Source: Linnemannia elongata (Eukaryota > Mortierellomycota > Mortierellomycetes > Mortierellales > Mortierellaceae). From it: a DNA stretch of 64,000 bases. Positions 49,735 to 62,238 of the stretch are shown in pieces. The notes under the pieces were generated by a model. The model made no database searches. It was not told the origin of the DNA and worked only from the letters and a program-made list of their open reading frames with translations. The position numbers and the translations under genes are program-made. Each line of letters opens with the position of its first letter. Position 1 is the first letter of the stretch. The stretch covers positions 2,666,001 through 2,730,000 of the forward strand of contig JAXBDG010000004.1 in assembly GCA_036320915.1 (NCBI GenBank), given 5' to 3'.

Positions 49735-52700
49735 CTACAGGAAGGCGCCGAGAGGGGTCGAGGCGATGTTGAGGGCAGGAAACTGCTGGTTAAGCTGCTT
49801 GACAATCTCAACCATCTCCAGGCGGGTGGCAGGCTTAAGTTCACCCTCGCGAGGGAGCACATCAGCGAAGACGGCCAGCAGCTGAGCCAAGTTGGCAAAG
49901 ATCCATGCGTTTTGGGCACGAATCAACGAGAACAACAACTTGTACACAGGCTCGTTCTCTTCAAAGTCAACCTTCAATGGCAAGGCCTGGACAAAGACAG
50001 GCAACACCTGTTCCACAGGTACAACGTTAGGATGCTTCATGATCATACGAGCGACCGCACCGCATGCATTGTCTGTCACATTCGACAGATCTTGTCCCTG
50101 GAACAAGGGGTAGAGTGCCGTCAAAAGGGCGGGATATTGCCTAAAGAGGTGTAACGAGAAAACGAAAGGCCGACGAGTGAACAAAGTGTAAAAAAAGACG
50201 AAAAAAAGGAGAGAGAACAGGAGGAGACATGTTCGAGTTGCACAAGAAAACAAGATAAGAGCGAGAAAGGGGCAAATGACCAGACACTTACGAGGAGAGA
50301 TCGATGGTAGTGTTTTGGCAGAGAGCACCAATGGCAAAAGCGGCATTGCTTCGGACCTCATCCTCCTCGTCGCTGAGACCCTTTACGATAAGTGGGAACA
50401 GCTGTTCGGTAAAGTCGGTGATACCAGTGCTCATTCCGTTAGCAATCTCGCCCAAGCATCCCATAGCCATTGACCGCTCACTGCTTGGCTTGGACTTCTT
50501 GTAGTACTTGGCAATGTGGGGGATGAACACCTGGGCATAGGGCACAAAGCTGGCACCAAGAACAGCAGCCAAGGCTCCAACGAGATCCGATGCTCCAGTG
50601 ATCAACAATGCGTCGTATTCAGCCTGCTCGTCTTCCTCCAAGAGCCCCTCGTCATCAGCAAGTTCCTGCTGGCAGTATGCCTTCTTCTCGAACAGCAACT
50701 GTAACTTTGCGGCAATATCATTGACGTCTATTATCATGAAGTAACGCAGGTAAATACGACTTTCATCAACAAGAATAATACCTGCTTGTACTACTGTCAA
50801 GGCCCTTTACTTACGTTCAGCAATAATACCAGGGCCACAGAGTCGGACAGTCTCAACCATTTCGCTGCAAATCTGGAAAACAACCATCCTATTCAAACGC
50901 ATAATGATCAGGTTAAGATTTTTGTTCACACCAATAATCAATGATCAGTCAAGTACAATGCTTGGACTTACTTTTCATCCTCCTCTTCCCAGACGGCGAG
51001 AATGGCGGGCATCACCAAAGAGTTCAACTGGGCGACATTCTCATGGAGTGGGACAGTTACAGGAAGACCAGCCTTCCATTCCTGAGAGTTGGACAACTTG
51101 TAAAAGGCGCGCAAAAAGTTGAACAGCGAACGGCAAGAGGCCTTGCGCACGCCATCAGCCAAATGAGTAGACAGCTCCAAAAGCTCCTTGACAGTCGACT
51201 CGACATAGGGCAAGAAAGCAGATCCTGTGTACTGAAAGAGCTCACCAATGGTATCAGCAGCAACCTCCTTCTCATCTGCAATGGCAGACTTGAAGACGTA
51301 ACTGTCCTCCTCGCCTTCCTCTCCTTCAAGCTCGTCAAGATCCTCGATATCGTTTTCCAAGCGGGTGGTGTTTTCGTCCAGCTTGCAAGAGTGGATCAAT
51401 TGAGGGACGATAGCCTCCAAGTAAGGAGCGAATTCGTCCGCAAAGACTTGAGCGATTCCTGCAAAGAAGTAGAATCCGCACTCCCGAAGACGGCTGTTGC
51501 TCAGATGCAATCCCTCCATGGCCAACACCATCAAGTCGTTCAAGTATGGCTATCGGTGAGTTACAAAATGCAAAATAATTAGCATGGGGTAACACAAAAT
51601 TGGGGTTGTCAAATGAAAATCGAGAAATACACAGAAACAACTTACGCGGAAGGCATCCTTGCCGACTGCAACGGCGATGGCACCGAGAGCATCGGTAGAG
51701 ACGGAGCGGAGCATGATCTCGTCGTCGTTCGAGCGAAGGGACATCAAGTGCTGGAGACGCTTAGTGACCTCGACAAAGTAAGGGGTGAACTCTGGGCCCG
51801 AAGCATGAGCGGCACTACCAATAGCAGCGACAACGATGGCGCGGGTCTCTCCCTGAGCGTTCTCGAGCATGTGAATCAACTTTTGCATAAGCTCGGGAAG
51901 GTATTGAAGAATGTTGTCGCCGAGACCCTCCAAAATAGCATCCAGAGCATTGCAGGCCTGCTTGGTGATCTCGGGTGTGGGCTCGTTCATGAGGTTGAAG
52001 ACCAAGGGCAACAGAGTAGCGTGGTTCTCCGCAACCTCTTCGTCAAACTCCTCGGCAAGAGAGCTCAAGGCCATGCAGGCAGCACGGCGAACAGTTGCAT
52101 CAGGGTCGCGGAGTCCAGTGCAAACCAAAGTCAACAACTCGTTGAACTTGGGGCGGATGAAATCGACAGAGCCCTCCACCAAGACAGCGAGTGTGACCAT
52201 GGCAGCCTTGCGGAACAAGGGTTCGGGGTTCTGCATGTAGGCCAAAATACCCTCAGCGGCGATAGGGAAGACCTGCTGAGGGGGCAAGTTGGTGGCGAGG
52301 GTGTTGATGACTTTGAAGGCAAGGCGGGCAGGGGAATCCTCGTCCAAATCCTCGGGTTCCTCCTCAGCAGCAATTGGCATCAAAGCTTGGATCATGGGGC
52401 CAACAAGCTTGAGGCGCTGGATCTTTGTCTTTTTGTACACAACAGCCCACATGAGGAAGGAAAGACCCTGAACACGTACAATAGGCTCGTAGGACTTGTT
52501 GCTGCCGATGTTCAAGAAGAACTGGATTAAGGACTGGACGTGCTTGGAGATGACGGGAATCTCGAGCAGGAGGAGCTGGTCAAAGACATCGAAGCACTTG
52601 ACAGCCGACTCTTCATCACCATCAGTCAAGGTCTGCTGCAAGACGTTGACCATGTGAGGAACGAGCTCCGAGAACATGGCAATCTCCTCCTTTTGGTCAT

Positions 52701-53662
52701 CCTCGATAAAGTCGGCAATCTTTCCAAGTGCCTGGACGGTTGTTGTGCGGACGACTGATGACTCTGGGTCGACGATAGTACGGCTGAAGAGTTCCAAGAG
52801 CTGGCGCAAGTTCTCGGCAAAAGCGTCAGTGACTTCAAAGATGGCATATATGACATAGACACCGACCTCGCGGTGTCCAGCGGTAGGGCTCGAGGAGCAC
52901 TGAAATAAGAAGGCGATAAGCTCTGACCAGGTGTTGGCGGGAATCTCGACACGTCCAACGGTGGCGATAACTCGTGCTGTTGAGTGGCGAGGGAGGGACC
53001 TATTATACCGAGTATGAAATAGCAATGCTGGTTAGAGCTTCCTGAGTCGTCTCCTTGTTGCTCCGTTGTTGTTGATCCGTGCGAAGAATGTTTTTTTTGT
53101 TGTCCAGGGGTATGAGAGGGGGACGTACTCTGGCTCGTTCAGAATGATTTCCAGGAGTTTAGCCTTGACTGCGGTCCTGACATCCAGCTCAAGGGCAGTC
53201 CACCAGTTCGTCACCTGCTTGCGGAGCTCAACCGCCGCAAGTTGACGGATCTATGTTCGAGGAATAAGAGAAAAAAATGCGTTGTCAGGACAAACCATCG
53301 TCTCCAGGCTTTTCGATTTCCATCTTTTCTTATGTTGTGGTATTGTCCGAGGTTGTCTGTCCGTACCTCCTTCTGAGGCGAAGTCTGGATAATATGGACA
53401 AGGGCAGGCACACAGTTGGCCTCGGCAAAATACTTTGTCTTCAACGCAGATGTGGCCTATGAACAAAAAGAATAGTGAACTGATGTCAGCAAGTTTGATC
53501 GACAACTCCCAAGTGTTTGATGTAAGTGCATCGCCCTGCATGGGGTGTTGCATATTGCCATGTTTAGTTAGTGAAATGACTTACCTCCTTGATCTGGTCG
53601 TTGGTGTCAAAGTTGATGACCTGGCGAAGGGTCTGCTCCAGTCCTGCAACGAATTCTTCCAT
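49735..53662 (-). CDS. importin-beta family karyopherin, Kap123/importin-4 type
   Basis: Eight exons: 53662-53585, 53456-53367, 53250-53129, 52999-51646, 51549-50972, 50888-50815, 50727-50292, 50140-49735; 1045 aa, phases closing. The whole protein is HEAT-type helical repeats. Conserved stretches match Kap123: an N-terminal MEEFVAGLEQTLRQV-type start, RQLAAVELRKQV, RHSTARVIATVGRVEIP, GSAAHASGPEFTPYF, an acidic loop (ENDIEDLDELEGEEGEED) and a C-terminal MVEIVKQLNQQFPAL. Kap123/importin-4 carries ribosomal proteins and histones H3/H4 into the nucleus in a Ran-GTP-dependent way (family knowledge). Importin-5/Kap121 is the nearest alternative; the N- and C-termini fit Kap123 better. Confidence 0.92.
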
Positions 53663-53968
53663 GATTTCCGTCTGTGTGTGTGAATGAAGGTGGAAGAGGG
53701 GAGTGTTGTTGGTGAGGAAGGTGGAGCGGAAAACAAAAAGAAAAAAAAGAAAAAAGAACCGAAAAGAGAGAGCACACGTTATCAACAACCGCGTTAGCTT
53801 CAAAACAAAAAAAAAAACAAAAAACATATCAACGCCCCAAAACGTGATCCATCAACAGGAAAGAGCCTTGACCGCGTCCGCCACCAAAAAATCATATCCA
53901 TGGATTGAAAAATTGCTCCTTTCGCGGCGCAGGATGGTGCTACACCAAAATGAAGTCTTTTTCTTCCT

Positions 53969-54002
<34 letters not shown>

Positions 54003-54361
54003 ACCCAGGGTTTTTTTAATGTTGTCGCCACGTTGTCCATGCAATGTCGTAAGCATACAGATGGTTCGATATCATAGGACAACATTGCCCATGAAAGGCG
54101 CTGAAGATGAAAAATTGACAAATGGGAAGGCGTGATTTTTGTGCGCGCTGAACGCATGCAAAAAGCGGATGGCCTACACCCAACCTTATCTGAGACAACT
54201 TCCCCTGGCAATGATGGTTTATGGTTCCTGGCGTCGGGTTTTCTTGCCAAAGCGATAGAAGTCTCCGATTGTTGCATTTCTTTCTGGCAAATACACAAAG
54301 GCACTCCATAACAGAAAGGATATTTCAACCGTTGTATTTTTTAATTATGATCTACAACGTG
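53663..54361. other. intergenic between karyopherin 5' end and WLM protease 3' end
   Basis: 699 nt without a gene, including a 31-nt poly(A) tract. The stretch nearest 53663 is the presumed karyopherin promoter. Confidence 0.5.
53970..54000. repeat. poly(A) tract, 31 nt
   Basis: Uninterrupted A run on the plus strand. Confidence 0.95.
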
Positions 54362-55583
54362 CTACTTTGCGCCACACATTCCATCTTCGTCCTTCTCAGA
54401 TTCAATCTGCCGCAGCTGTGCCGCCCTCGCAACCAGCTCCCGTGTCGTCAAAGCCTCAGTGTTTCGACGACTTGCCCCACCTCCAAGGACATACGAACCG
54501 CCCTTCCATGACTGCCCATCGACTCCATGGTCCTCCAGATCGTCATGGTATCCCTGAAGTCCATTAGCGGGGTCGAAGAAGTCACCTCCAGCAACTCTGC
54601 TGCCGTTTTGTGCGGTCCAGTCCAGTTGTTGTACCTCCTTGTTCAGCTGTCGGTTCAATGCATGAAAGTTGTCGTCGTGCTCACTCCAGACCTAGGTATA
54701 TCAATGTTCATGGATAATTACCTCCGCATTAGTCATCCATTCTGCACAATTATTAACAAAAGGATACAGAACGGCAACAAAAAACAAAACACAAAAAAAA
54801 AAAAAAAAAAAAACGAAACTTACATTATGAGCAAGCTCATGCAGGAGAACTTTCCGAACGGCATCATAATGCCGGAACCCCTCCAGATCATCCGTCCGTA
54901 ACCGAAGGGCAATCAATTCGCCCTTATTCCTGTTATATCCTAGAATGGTCTTTTGAGCCGGGGATAGTTCGATCAACGCGCCTACTTGCCACTTGTGTAA
55001 TTTCATGATCCCGATGATTCCTCGGTCGTTCTTGAGCCGTTCCAGAACTGCGCGTGCCTTGTCCTGTTCTTGGAACTCTGGAAGGACTTGGATGGGTCCG
55101 AATGTATACTTGTCGTCATCCATGTTTCTTACTGGTTGGGATCGCTGTTGGTGATGGCGGTGAACATGGACAAGAAACGTGATGTCAGCAAGATGAATTA
55201 TGGCAGTTTCCTCGAAAAAATATTATACTGTTGTCACAGAACAACTACGAGCTAATTCATACCTTGGCTACAGGCGCTGGGCGGTAGCTCTTCCGTGTAT
55301 TGATATGCTCATCAATAGAATGAACCTTTGCGATATCCTTCTCCGTGGTGCCGAGGACAAAGATCTTGGCTCCTGTAACAAGAGTAGGGTGCTTGACAAA
55401 GACTGTCTCGGTATCCTCACCCTCGTTGGGTCTGAGGACCTTGCCCTTGAACATGACCTTGAGTCCCGAGAGGGGTACCTGGGTCTGTTCTGCGATCTGT
55501 TCCAGTAAGTGGGTCGCTGTTGCTGTGGGTGCGATGTCGAGGTCGTACTTTGTCCCCTTGAATGTGTACTGGATCGAGGCCAT
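54362..55583 (-). CDS. ubiquitin-like plus WLM domain metalloprotease (Wss1-type)
   Basis: Three exons 55583-55263, 55144-54824, 54691-54362; 323 aa, all junctions phase 0. Residues 1 to about 80 are a ubiquitin-like fold (IQYTFKGTKYDLDIA, PLSGLKVMFKGKVL). The WLM domain (about 115-225) has the zinc-binding HELAHN at 209-214, with the third ligand His219 in WSEHDDNFH. The C-terminal 90 residues include a Gly-rich part (FFDPANGLQG; GGSYVLGGGASRR) and a charged, possibly helical end. WLM/Wss1 proteases cleave DNA-protein crosslinks and act with SUMO/ubiquitin and Cdc48 (family knowledge). Fusion to an N-terminal ubiquitin-like domain is known in fission yeast and plants. Divergent from the ZGRF1-like helicase across 526 nt, which suggests co-regulation of repair genes (inference). 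Confidence 0.92.
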
Positions 55584-56109
55584 TTGTGTTGTTAGATGTT
55601 GATAGAGGATGGTGGTTCTGTTGGTTGTGCCTGAGTAAGTTTCCTTGATTTATGCTTGGTTGGTTGATGAGTTATGTGAGTCCCTTGTGGCTAGGCTGGT
55701 ATAGGTTTTCGAGAGGGGAGGGAGTGATGTATTAGGTGTATGTTTGTGGGCGAAATTGGGCGAAGTGGTGTGTGGAGTTGAAATAAGAGAAAGAAAGGAA
55801 GCAAAAAAATAGGAGTGGGGTGTCCATCTTTTTTATTCCTCGATCACTTGGCAAAGGCTCTGCGGCCTGCATAGAACAAATTACGCAGTCCTCCCTCCCG
55901 ATGACAAATCTTTGCTGTGGACAAATGGACAAATCGCAACAAACCCAACGCGCGTTTTCTGTCAAAAGATTTGACAACTTTTCATACAATTGGCCACCAA
56001 AATTTGACTGCCTTCATGTTTGCTGGTCAAGTTTGTTTGTGGTTCAACTCATCACCCATTCTTTGCTTCGTAACGACATGCCACCACACCAACAGGAACA
56101 ACAGCAGAC
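55584..56109. promoter_or_regulatory. divergent promoter of the WLM protease and ZGRF1-like helicase
   Basis: 526 nt separate two head-to-head ATGs of DNA-repair genes. A perfect 10-bp palindrome AACGCGCGTT lies at 55947-55956, similar to MluI-box/E2F-type sites that drive G1/S and repair genes in fungi. Function inferred. Confidence 0.45.
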
Positions 56110-59100
56110 ATGAACCCTTACTCCGAATTCACATGCCTCTATACCAGCCAAAAACAAAAGAAGGCAAAGACTTGGCACGATGGTACATTCACCTTCATTC
56201 TCTCTTGTTGCTCAGGAATCAACTCTTGCTGTGATCACAGACCAACATTCGTCCCTTTTTTGCCACCAAAAACGTGCTTACATGTTCGCTTGTCCACCAT
56301 TGTAGGCCACTTGAAGTACTTCCACAACAACTCCAAGGTCGTCCTCTACGATGAAAAGTACAATGTGCTAGACAGCAAGTTTCACAGGGGAACGGCACTG
56401 GCTGTTGGTGATGACATGGACATGGAGAAGCACTTGGTCACTGTCGAAGACTTGACAGTCGAATACGCCACCAATTCTGGAGATCCAGGAATCTCCACCA
56501 AACCTGTTGCCGCTACCCCAACAGCAGCTCGTATGGCAGTACCAGTGCGTTCAGCGCCGTCCTACCAGCAGCCAAAGCCAGCCGGGAGACCTCTGAACCC
56601 GTACATGTCGGCTGATGCGGCAAGCACGGCCTCATTTTCGTCCCGATCAACTGACGGAGTACCGCCAGAATCTGCAGGCAGACCCGTGAATGGTTCTGTA
56701 CCCCAGCAACACCAGTACAGCAATGCGGGAACCAGCAATAACTACTCCGTGAGTGTACCTCAAGCAGACCTGAAGCGGAAAAGGTGGAGGGCGCCTTTCA
56801 CCAACAAGGAACCTTCACCTCCACCTTCGAAGGACGAGCAGTTTGATCAACTGGATGATGGCGACTTTGACAACTGGGAAGACTCTGCTATGCTGGACTC
56901 TGTCACTACATCTCCAGTCCCAGAATTTACAGGCATGGGCGGGAATACTGCAGCGAGTAGAGCACCCACGGGGTCACATGCCACCACAAAACCTACTTCA
57001 ACCTTCAGGCCTGTGTCAACAGCTCCCTCAACATCAGGACCGACAGCCTTATCAAGGGACGCTCCCAAAAGACGAAAAGTTGGGTTGTCAAGACCTACGG
57101 GATCTTTGGATGTTCCGGCGCAGTCATCGCTAATGGCCCCTCACAAGCCCCCCAGTAGCCAACTTGAGTTCCCAAACGCCGCTCGCTGCACCAATTTTAC
57201 TGGAAAGAACTCAGGACAGCTTCTTCGTAGGTCAATGGCACTCGGATCTCGGTTTGCATCGCCCAACCAGTACAGGGACAGCATGACTTTTTTGATCTAT
57301 GAGCATCTTCAGATTATGGTCATCGAGATCGCCATCACCATGTGGGGTATCAAGTCAAGCGGGAAGGCACATGACGGAGATTCTCTGGATTCAGTCTATC
57401 GAAGTCGAGGCGTGCATATACACTCAGGCTCGACATTGAGGAGGCGAGGAGATGCTTACGCGGGGTTTCCTCTCTACAGAGGCCAATCAGGAGCATCCGG
57501 ATCTATGGAGGCAACCGCGGTGGTGCAGCCGTCAGCGCAACAAGGAGCCGTGCTCTCACTTTCCAATAAGGAGCATCACTCAAAGTACGAGCAGTTGGTT
57601 GACATTTGACATGCGGATCAAATTATTACGCGATAATTGGATGTTGACTTCGGCTTTTCCTATTTTTCCCCGCTCTTCAGGTACTCCAAGGACGATCTGT
57701 GGGTAGTGTCGCAGTCATCACGGTTCGATGCTGCGTCCACGTTTTTTGCACGCTCTGTCTTTTACGGACCATCAGGGAACGATGTTGAGGTGAGTTGCAG
57801 GGTGCTCTGTTTTATGTTAAGGCGCGTGGATTATATCTGGATCTGTATCTGACCCAGTGGTCTCATTGGCGTAGATTACCTGCTTGTCACACAGCGACTC
57901 TAGTAAAGCCAGGGACATGCTGTCGCGCTCAAATCAAGTATGCGCCATACGACTTTTCAACGGCATGTCAGAATTCATGATGCTTGGTAAGCTCTAGTTC
58001 GTTCTCAGCGTCATCCTGTAGGCAAAATAGCAACAATCACAACTACAGGACACTTACTCTTCTCGACTGTCTCCGCCACGGTGATTTAGACAACTTGCAG
58101 GACGGGTTGACAAAGACACCGCTTCTACCTACACTTTTGAACTATGTTCCACCAGAGATGGTGAAAGCATCAAGAACAGCAGTTTTCAAGGCCCCCTCTC
58201 GTATCCCTGAAAAGTCGGGATGTATTGTGCTGACAGAGGAGGATGGGATTGATATGGAGGCTGAACTTCAGGATACGATTGAGAAGTATGGCCTGAATTA
58301 CGAGCAGGCAACTGTATTGCGGAGCTTTGCTCACACTGTTGTTCGAGCGCCAGGTTGGAGCCCATCGTCTTCCGAGCCTCCTCCGATCTTACTTGTGCAC
58401 GGTACGTTCTTCGATAGGGCTAATGAGAGTCTTGTTCACTATTTTTGTACGATTGCTGACGCAGAAATTTGTCTATATTTTGCATTTTAGGTGTGTTCGG
58501 AGCTGGAAAGAGGTATGAAATTGTCAAGTCATGCCGGAGATGGAATGGGAAACGGATCAGCTCGCATGGACTCTCGCCTAAACGGACAATGTTTCATATC
58601 TTTCTACCTTTAGTTTTTTGATTGCGGTTTTGATTGTCTTTATTGACACGCTTCTCAGCAAGGCCTGCCCACTCCCAAAGGAAAAGAGATCCTGTCGGTT
58701 TCTGGTCACATCCATGACCGTACGTTCATGCACCATGTCTGCTTCGCTTTCTATATTGAGAATTGAATGACGAAGATGTGTAACTAATGCAATGGGCATT
58801 TCTCTCCGAACGTATAGAATGTTGCTGTGGACAGGATTCTGATGGTAGGCATCCACCTTTACATGGCATACTTTGGAACATTCGTGGGAATCTATCCTGA
58901 TACTAAAATTTTCCTACAGGCTTTGTTAGATCTCAACTATAATAAGTTTGTTCGTGTGGGCAGTCTGAAGAAGGTTGCCAGGAGAGTTCTTCCTTTCACC
59001 GCCCAGTCATCAAGTGCACGAACAGGAGAAGGTACTAATCTTGATCTGGACAACACATCTGTTGGTGATTACGTCGCCCACACACACCCTAACCTTGCGT

Positions 59101-62100
59101 CTCGGGTTGTCTTATATAGATGTCAAGGAGCTGCAGGCGATGTTAAACGATGACAGTCTGTCAATCAAAGAGCGTCAGTATGTCAAGGACGCCATGAGAC
59201 GATTTCAGCGGCAGGAGAACCGTGGATTGGTCGAGAAGGCAGATGTTGTTGGTAAGAAATCTTGCGCCACCAATTCGACATCGGAGATTTGATTGGTTGG
59301 AGATCCTTGCTGATCATTTTCTTGTTTTTTATCGATTCTCGTTTTTAGGAACAACATGTGTGGCCTCCATGTTTGAAGTTATGGACGAGGCATCCTTTCC
59401 TATCGTCATTCTGGATGAGGCCAGGTACGCTTGCGATGAAATTACTGAATTACCTTGCAAGTGAAATCAAACTGATTGTTTAACTCGTCCTGTTCTTATC
59501 CAGTCAACTACTAGAGCCCATGTCACTGATCCCGATCTGTCGAGCTGCTTGCCAAAAGGTGGTCATGGTTGGCGATCCCCTCCAACTTTCGCCGCCTATC
59601 AATACCATTGGTGACAGCGCCGTCAAAGGTCTCTCCCGAACACTCTTTGACCGCTCCATTGAGGTAAGTTAGACTGTCTTTGTAACCCTGGCATCCCCAT
59701 TGCGCCGCCATCTAGTCGTACCAGAATTGACAGATTATTCGCACTCATTTTATTTCGTTGTTGGATAGATGGGGATCAAGGTAAAAACAGATTATGTCAT
59801 TTCATGCGAACCATTCTCTTTTTTCAATGCATACCCGTGCCATGGTACCGACACGCTTACTCCTCTCACCGTACTATATAGCCCATCATGCTTAGAACCC
59901 AGTATCGATGCCATGAGCGGATAGCAGAGATCAGCAATGCATTGTTCTACTCCAACGTTCTCAAGACTGGATTGAGTGTGGAGGACCGCGCGCCCTTGAT
60001 TGAAGGTCTACCGACACTGACTTTTGTCGAGAACCAAGGACAGGAAATTCAGAATCCGCGGAGCAAATCATATACCAATCCAGCCGAAATCAAATTAGTC
60101 GTCACCATCATCCAGCGCTTGCTGCACCTTAACATTCCAGAAACGAGCATTGGTGTCATTTCTCTTTGTACGTTTCAGCTGTGTTGTTGCTAGGAGAGTT
60201 GCTCCGTGTTTTTCTGACAGGCTACTGACCTATCTTCATGTTGTTATTTCCTGCTTATAGACAAATCTCAGGCGGATGGAATTGAATCTGAGCTGAATGA
60301 ACAACTGAAGAACTCTGGTCAGAAGGGCAGCGTGCAAATATCGACAGTCGATGCTTTCCAGGCAAGTGAACTTGTGCAATTGAAACATCAGGGCTTAATC
60401 TACCCACCAAAGGTTCTGATTTATGGTCCTAACACCAACTCCGGATTTTTTTCTGATACTTTAGGGTTCGGAAAAGGAGGTCATTATTGTGTCGACGGTC
60501 CGGACAGACGCGATCGGCTTCATTGACAACTCTCAACGTGTCAACGTTGCTTTGACGCGAGCCAAGCGGTTCGTACCAACTCTGGCGTGCTTTCCACAGG
60601 GGTTCTGAATGTTTGCAATAATGACGATTGTGCTAATAAGATATTGAATTTGGAATATTTAGGCACCTGTTTGTTGTGGGATTCTCGCAGCTTTTGTATT
60701 CGAACAAGACTTGGTGCTCCATTTTGAAGGATCACTGTGGAAGTAAGTCATAGATTTGTCATTTCGGTAACTCGAAATCGAAACCACTGAAAAGATGGAC
60801 TCCATGCTAATTGATTATTTTTCGCCTGTTGATCATAGCTATGCAGGATGGTATGATGAGTGGACAGGGTTTTATGCAACGGCTCAGGAGTCTCACATCA
60901 CTTCAGCGACAATTGACACCTCCTCCGCAGATGCAATTGGTCGAGTCAGAGGATGAAGACGAGGAACTGAGAGATGACATACACGAGGGTGAAGGACGCT
61001 ATTTGGATCGCGGGATGGATCAGGACGGCTATGAAGATGAAGATGGAAATGGCGAGGATGGATACAGCGCGTACCATACATCCTCATCCGTCACAGGTCA
61101 GACTGGACCCAGAAAGTACGCGCTCTACCAGGCGGACGATGAAGAAGAGAGTGACGATGGATATGATGATCGGAATTCGAGTCGACGCGATGCTCAACCT
61201 CGCCATGACATTGCTAGCGGCCCTGCGCATCCCCACAAGCGACAGGATTCTCATCGTGTTGACGGTCACGACCCCCAAACTCATCACACAACAGCACAAA
61301 GAGATACTCAGAGATACACGGAGCGAGCAAGAAATATGCAAGAAGAGATGGTCCAGGAAGCCCCGGATGCATATGACCACTTTCCTGATGACGATGACGA
61401 AGGAAGTCTCGAGCACCTTCTCTCGGCTCATAGGGAAACTCCATCGTCTCCACCGCCGCCACTTGTCGTCCAGAGACCACCAAGTCGTTCTCATGGTGGG
61501 ATGCAGATAGGCAAGATCGATGTTGAATTAGCAAAGAGCGCTTCGTCAGAGCAGAATAGGGTTGCACAGGCACACGCTCAACTGCCTGAAAGAGCCTCTG
61601 AGAGAAGCATTGATTCTTGGAATCAAAGTGTAGATGATGTGGTTCAGGAGGAGCAAGCAGAGGAGGATGAGGAGGTGGCGGATGAGGAGGAAGTGGTGGA
61701 TGAAGTTGTTTGGGAGATGAGTGAAGAGTCCGAGGTTGATACCCCTGCTAAATCACACGCAGCTCCTGATTGCCAAACTGATGAACACGACGACGAGACT
61801 CACAAAACAGGCAACGGGGACGACAGTGGTATACAAGGGGAAATCAATATGATGTCCATGTTTGACCCTAGTGCGCACCTACAACAACAAGAGCAAGTGG
61901 AGCAGGAGTTGGACCGCGACATGACAAATGCGCTATTCCAGGGATCTTACGAGTCGCAACGGATCGAGGACTTGGATGTGGTTGGCCTGTCACAATGGGC
62001 TTCGCCTCCTCGACAGTCCAAGGATGAAATTACTACTGTTTCATTTACTGCTGCTGCTGTCGAAACGGGATTGGTTGGCGGTGTAGATGTTGCTGATGTT

Positions 62101-62238
62101 GCTGCTGACATGAGAGCGGGAGAAGGGGAGGACAAGACGGTGATTGCAGAGGAAGGCCAAGGCGAAGGAGCAGGGTTGACGATGGAAGTTGAGGAGGATG
62201 ATATCTCGTGTCTTGAGGTTGTTGGTTTTGATTATTAA
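56110..62238 (+). CDS. ZGRF1-like SF1 DNA helicase with Mte1-type (DUF2439) N-terminus
   Basis: Eighteen exons, 1518 aa in the model: 56110-56182, 56306-57584, 57681-57789, 57875-57986, 58009-58401, 58491-58512, 58614-58719, 58818-58844, 58920-59031, 59120-59251, 59349-59424, 59504-59663, 59769-59780, 59882-60167, 60261-60361, 60465-60568, 60663-60742, 60839-62238. Residues 1 to ~75 match DUF2439 of yeast Mte1/ZGRF1. A disordered region follows, then a UPF1-like SF1 helicase: Walker A GVFGAGKS (656-663), DEAS (802-805), GDPLQL (828-833), RTQYR (867-871), VDAFQGSEKE (987-996), ALTRAKR. No GRF zinc finger was seen. Residues 1053-1518 are acidic and disordered. ZGRF1 dissociates D-loops and aids crosslink repair with RAD51 (family knowledge). 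One junction (57986/58009) needs a 22-nt intron or hides an indel. Confidence 0.9.
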
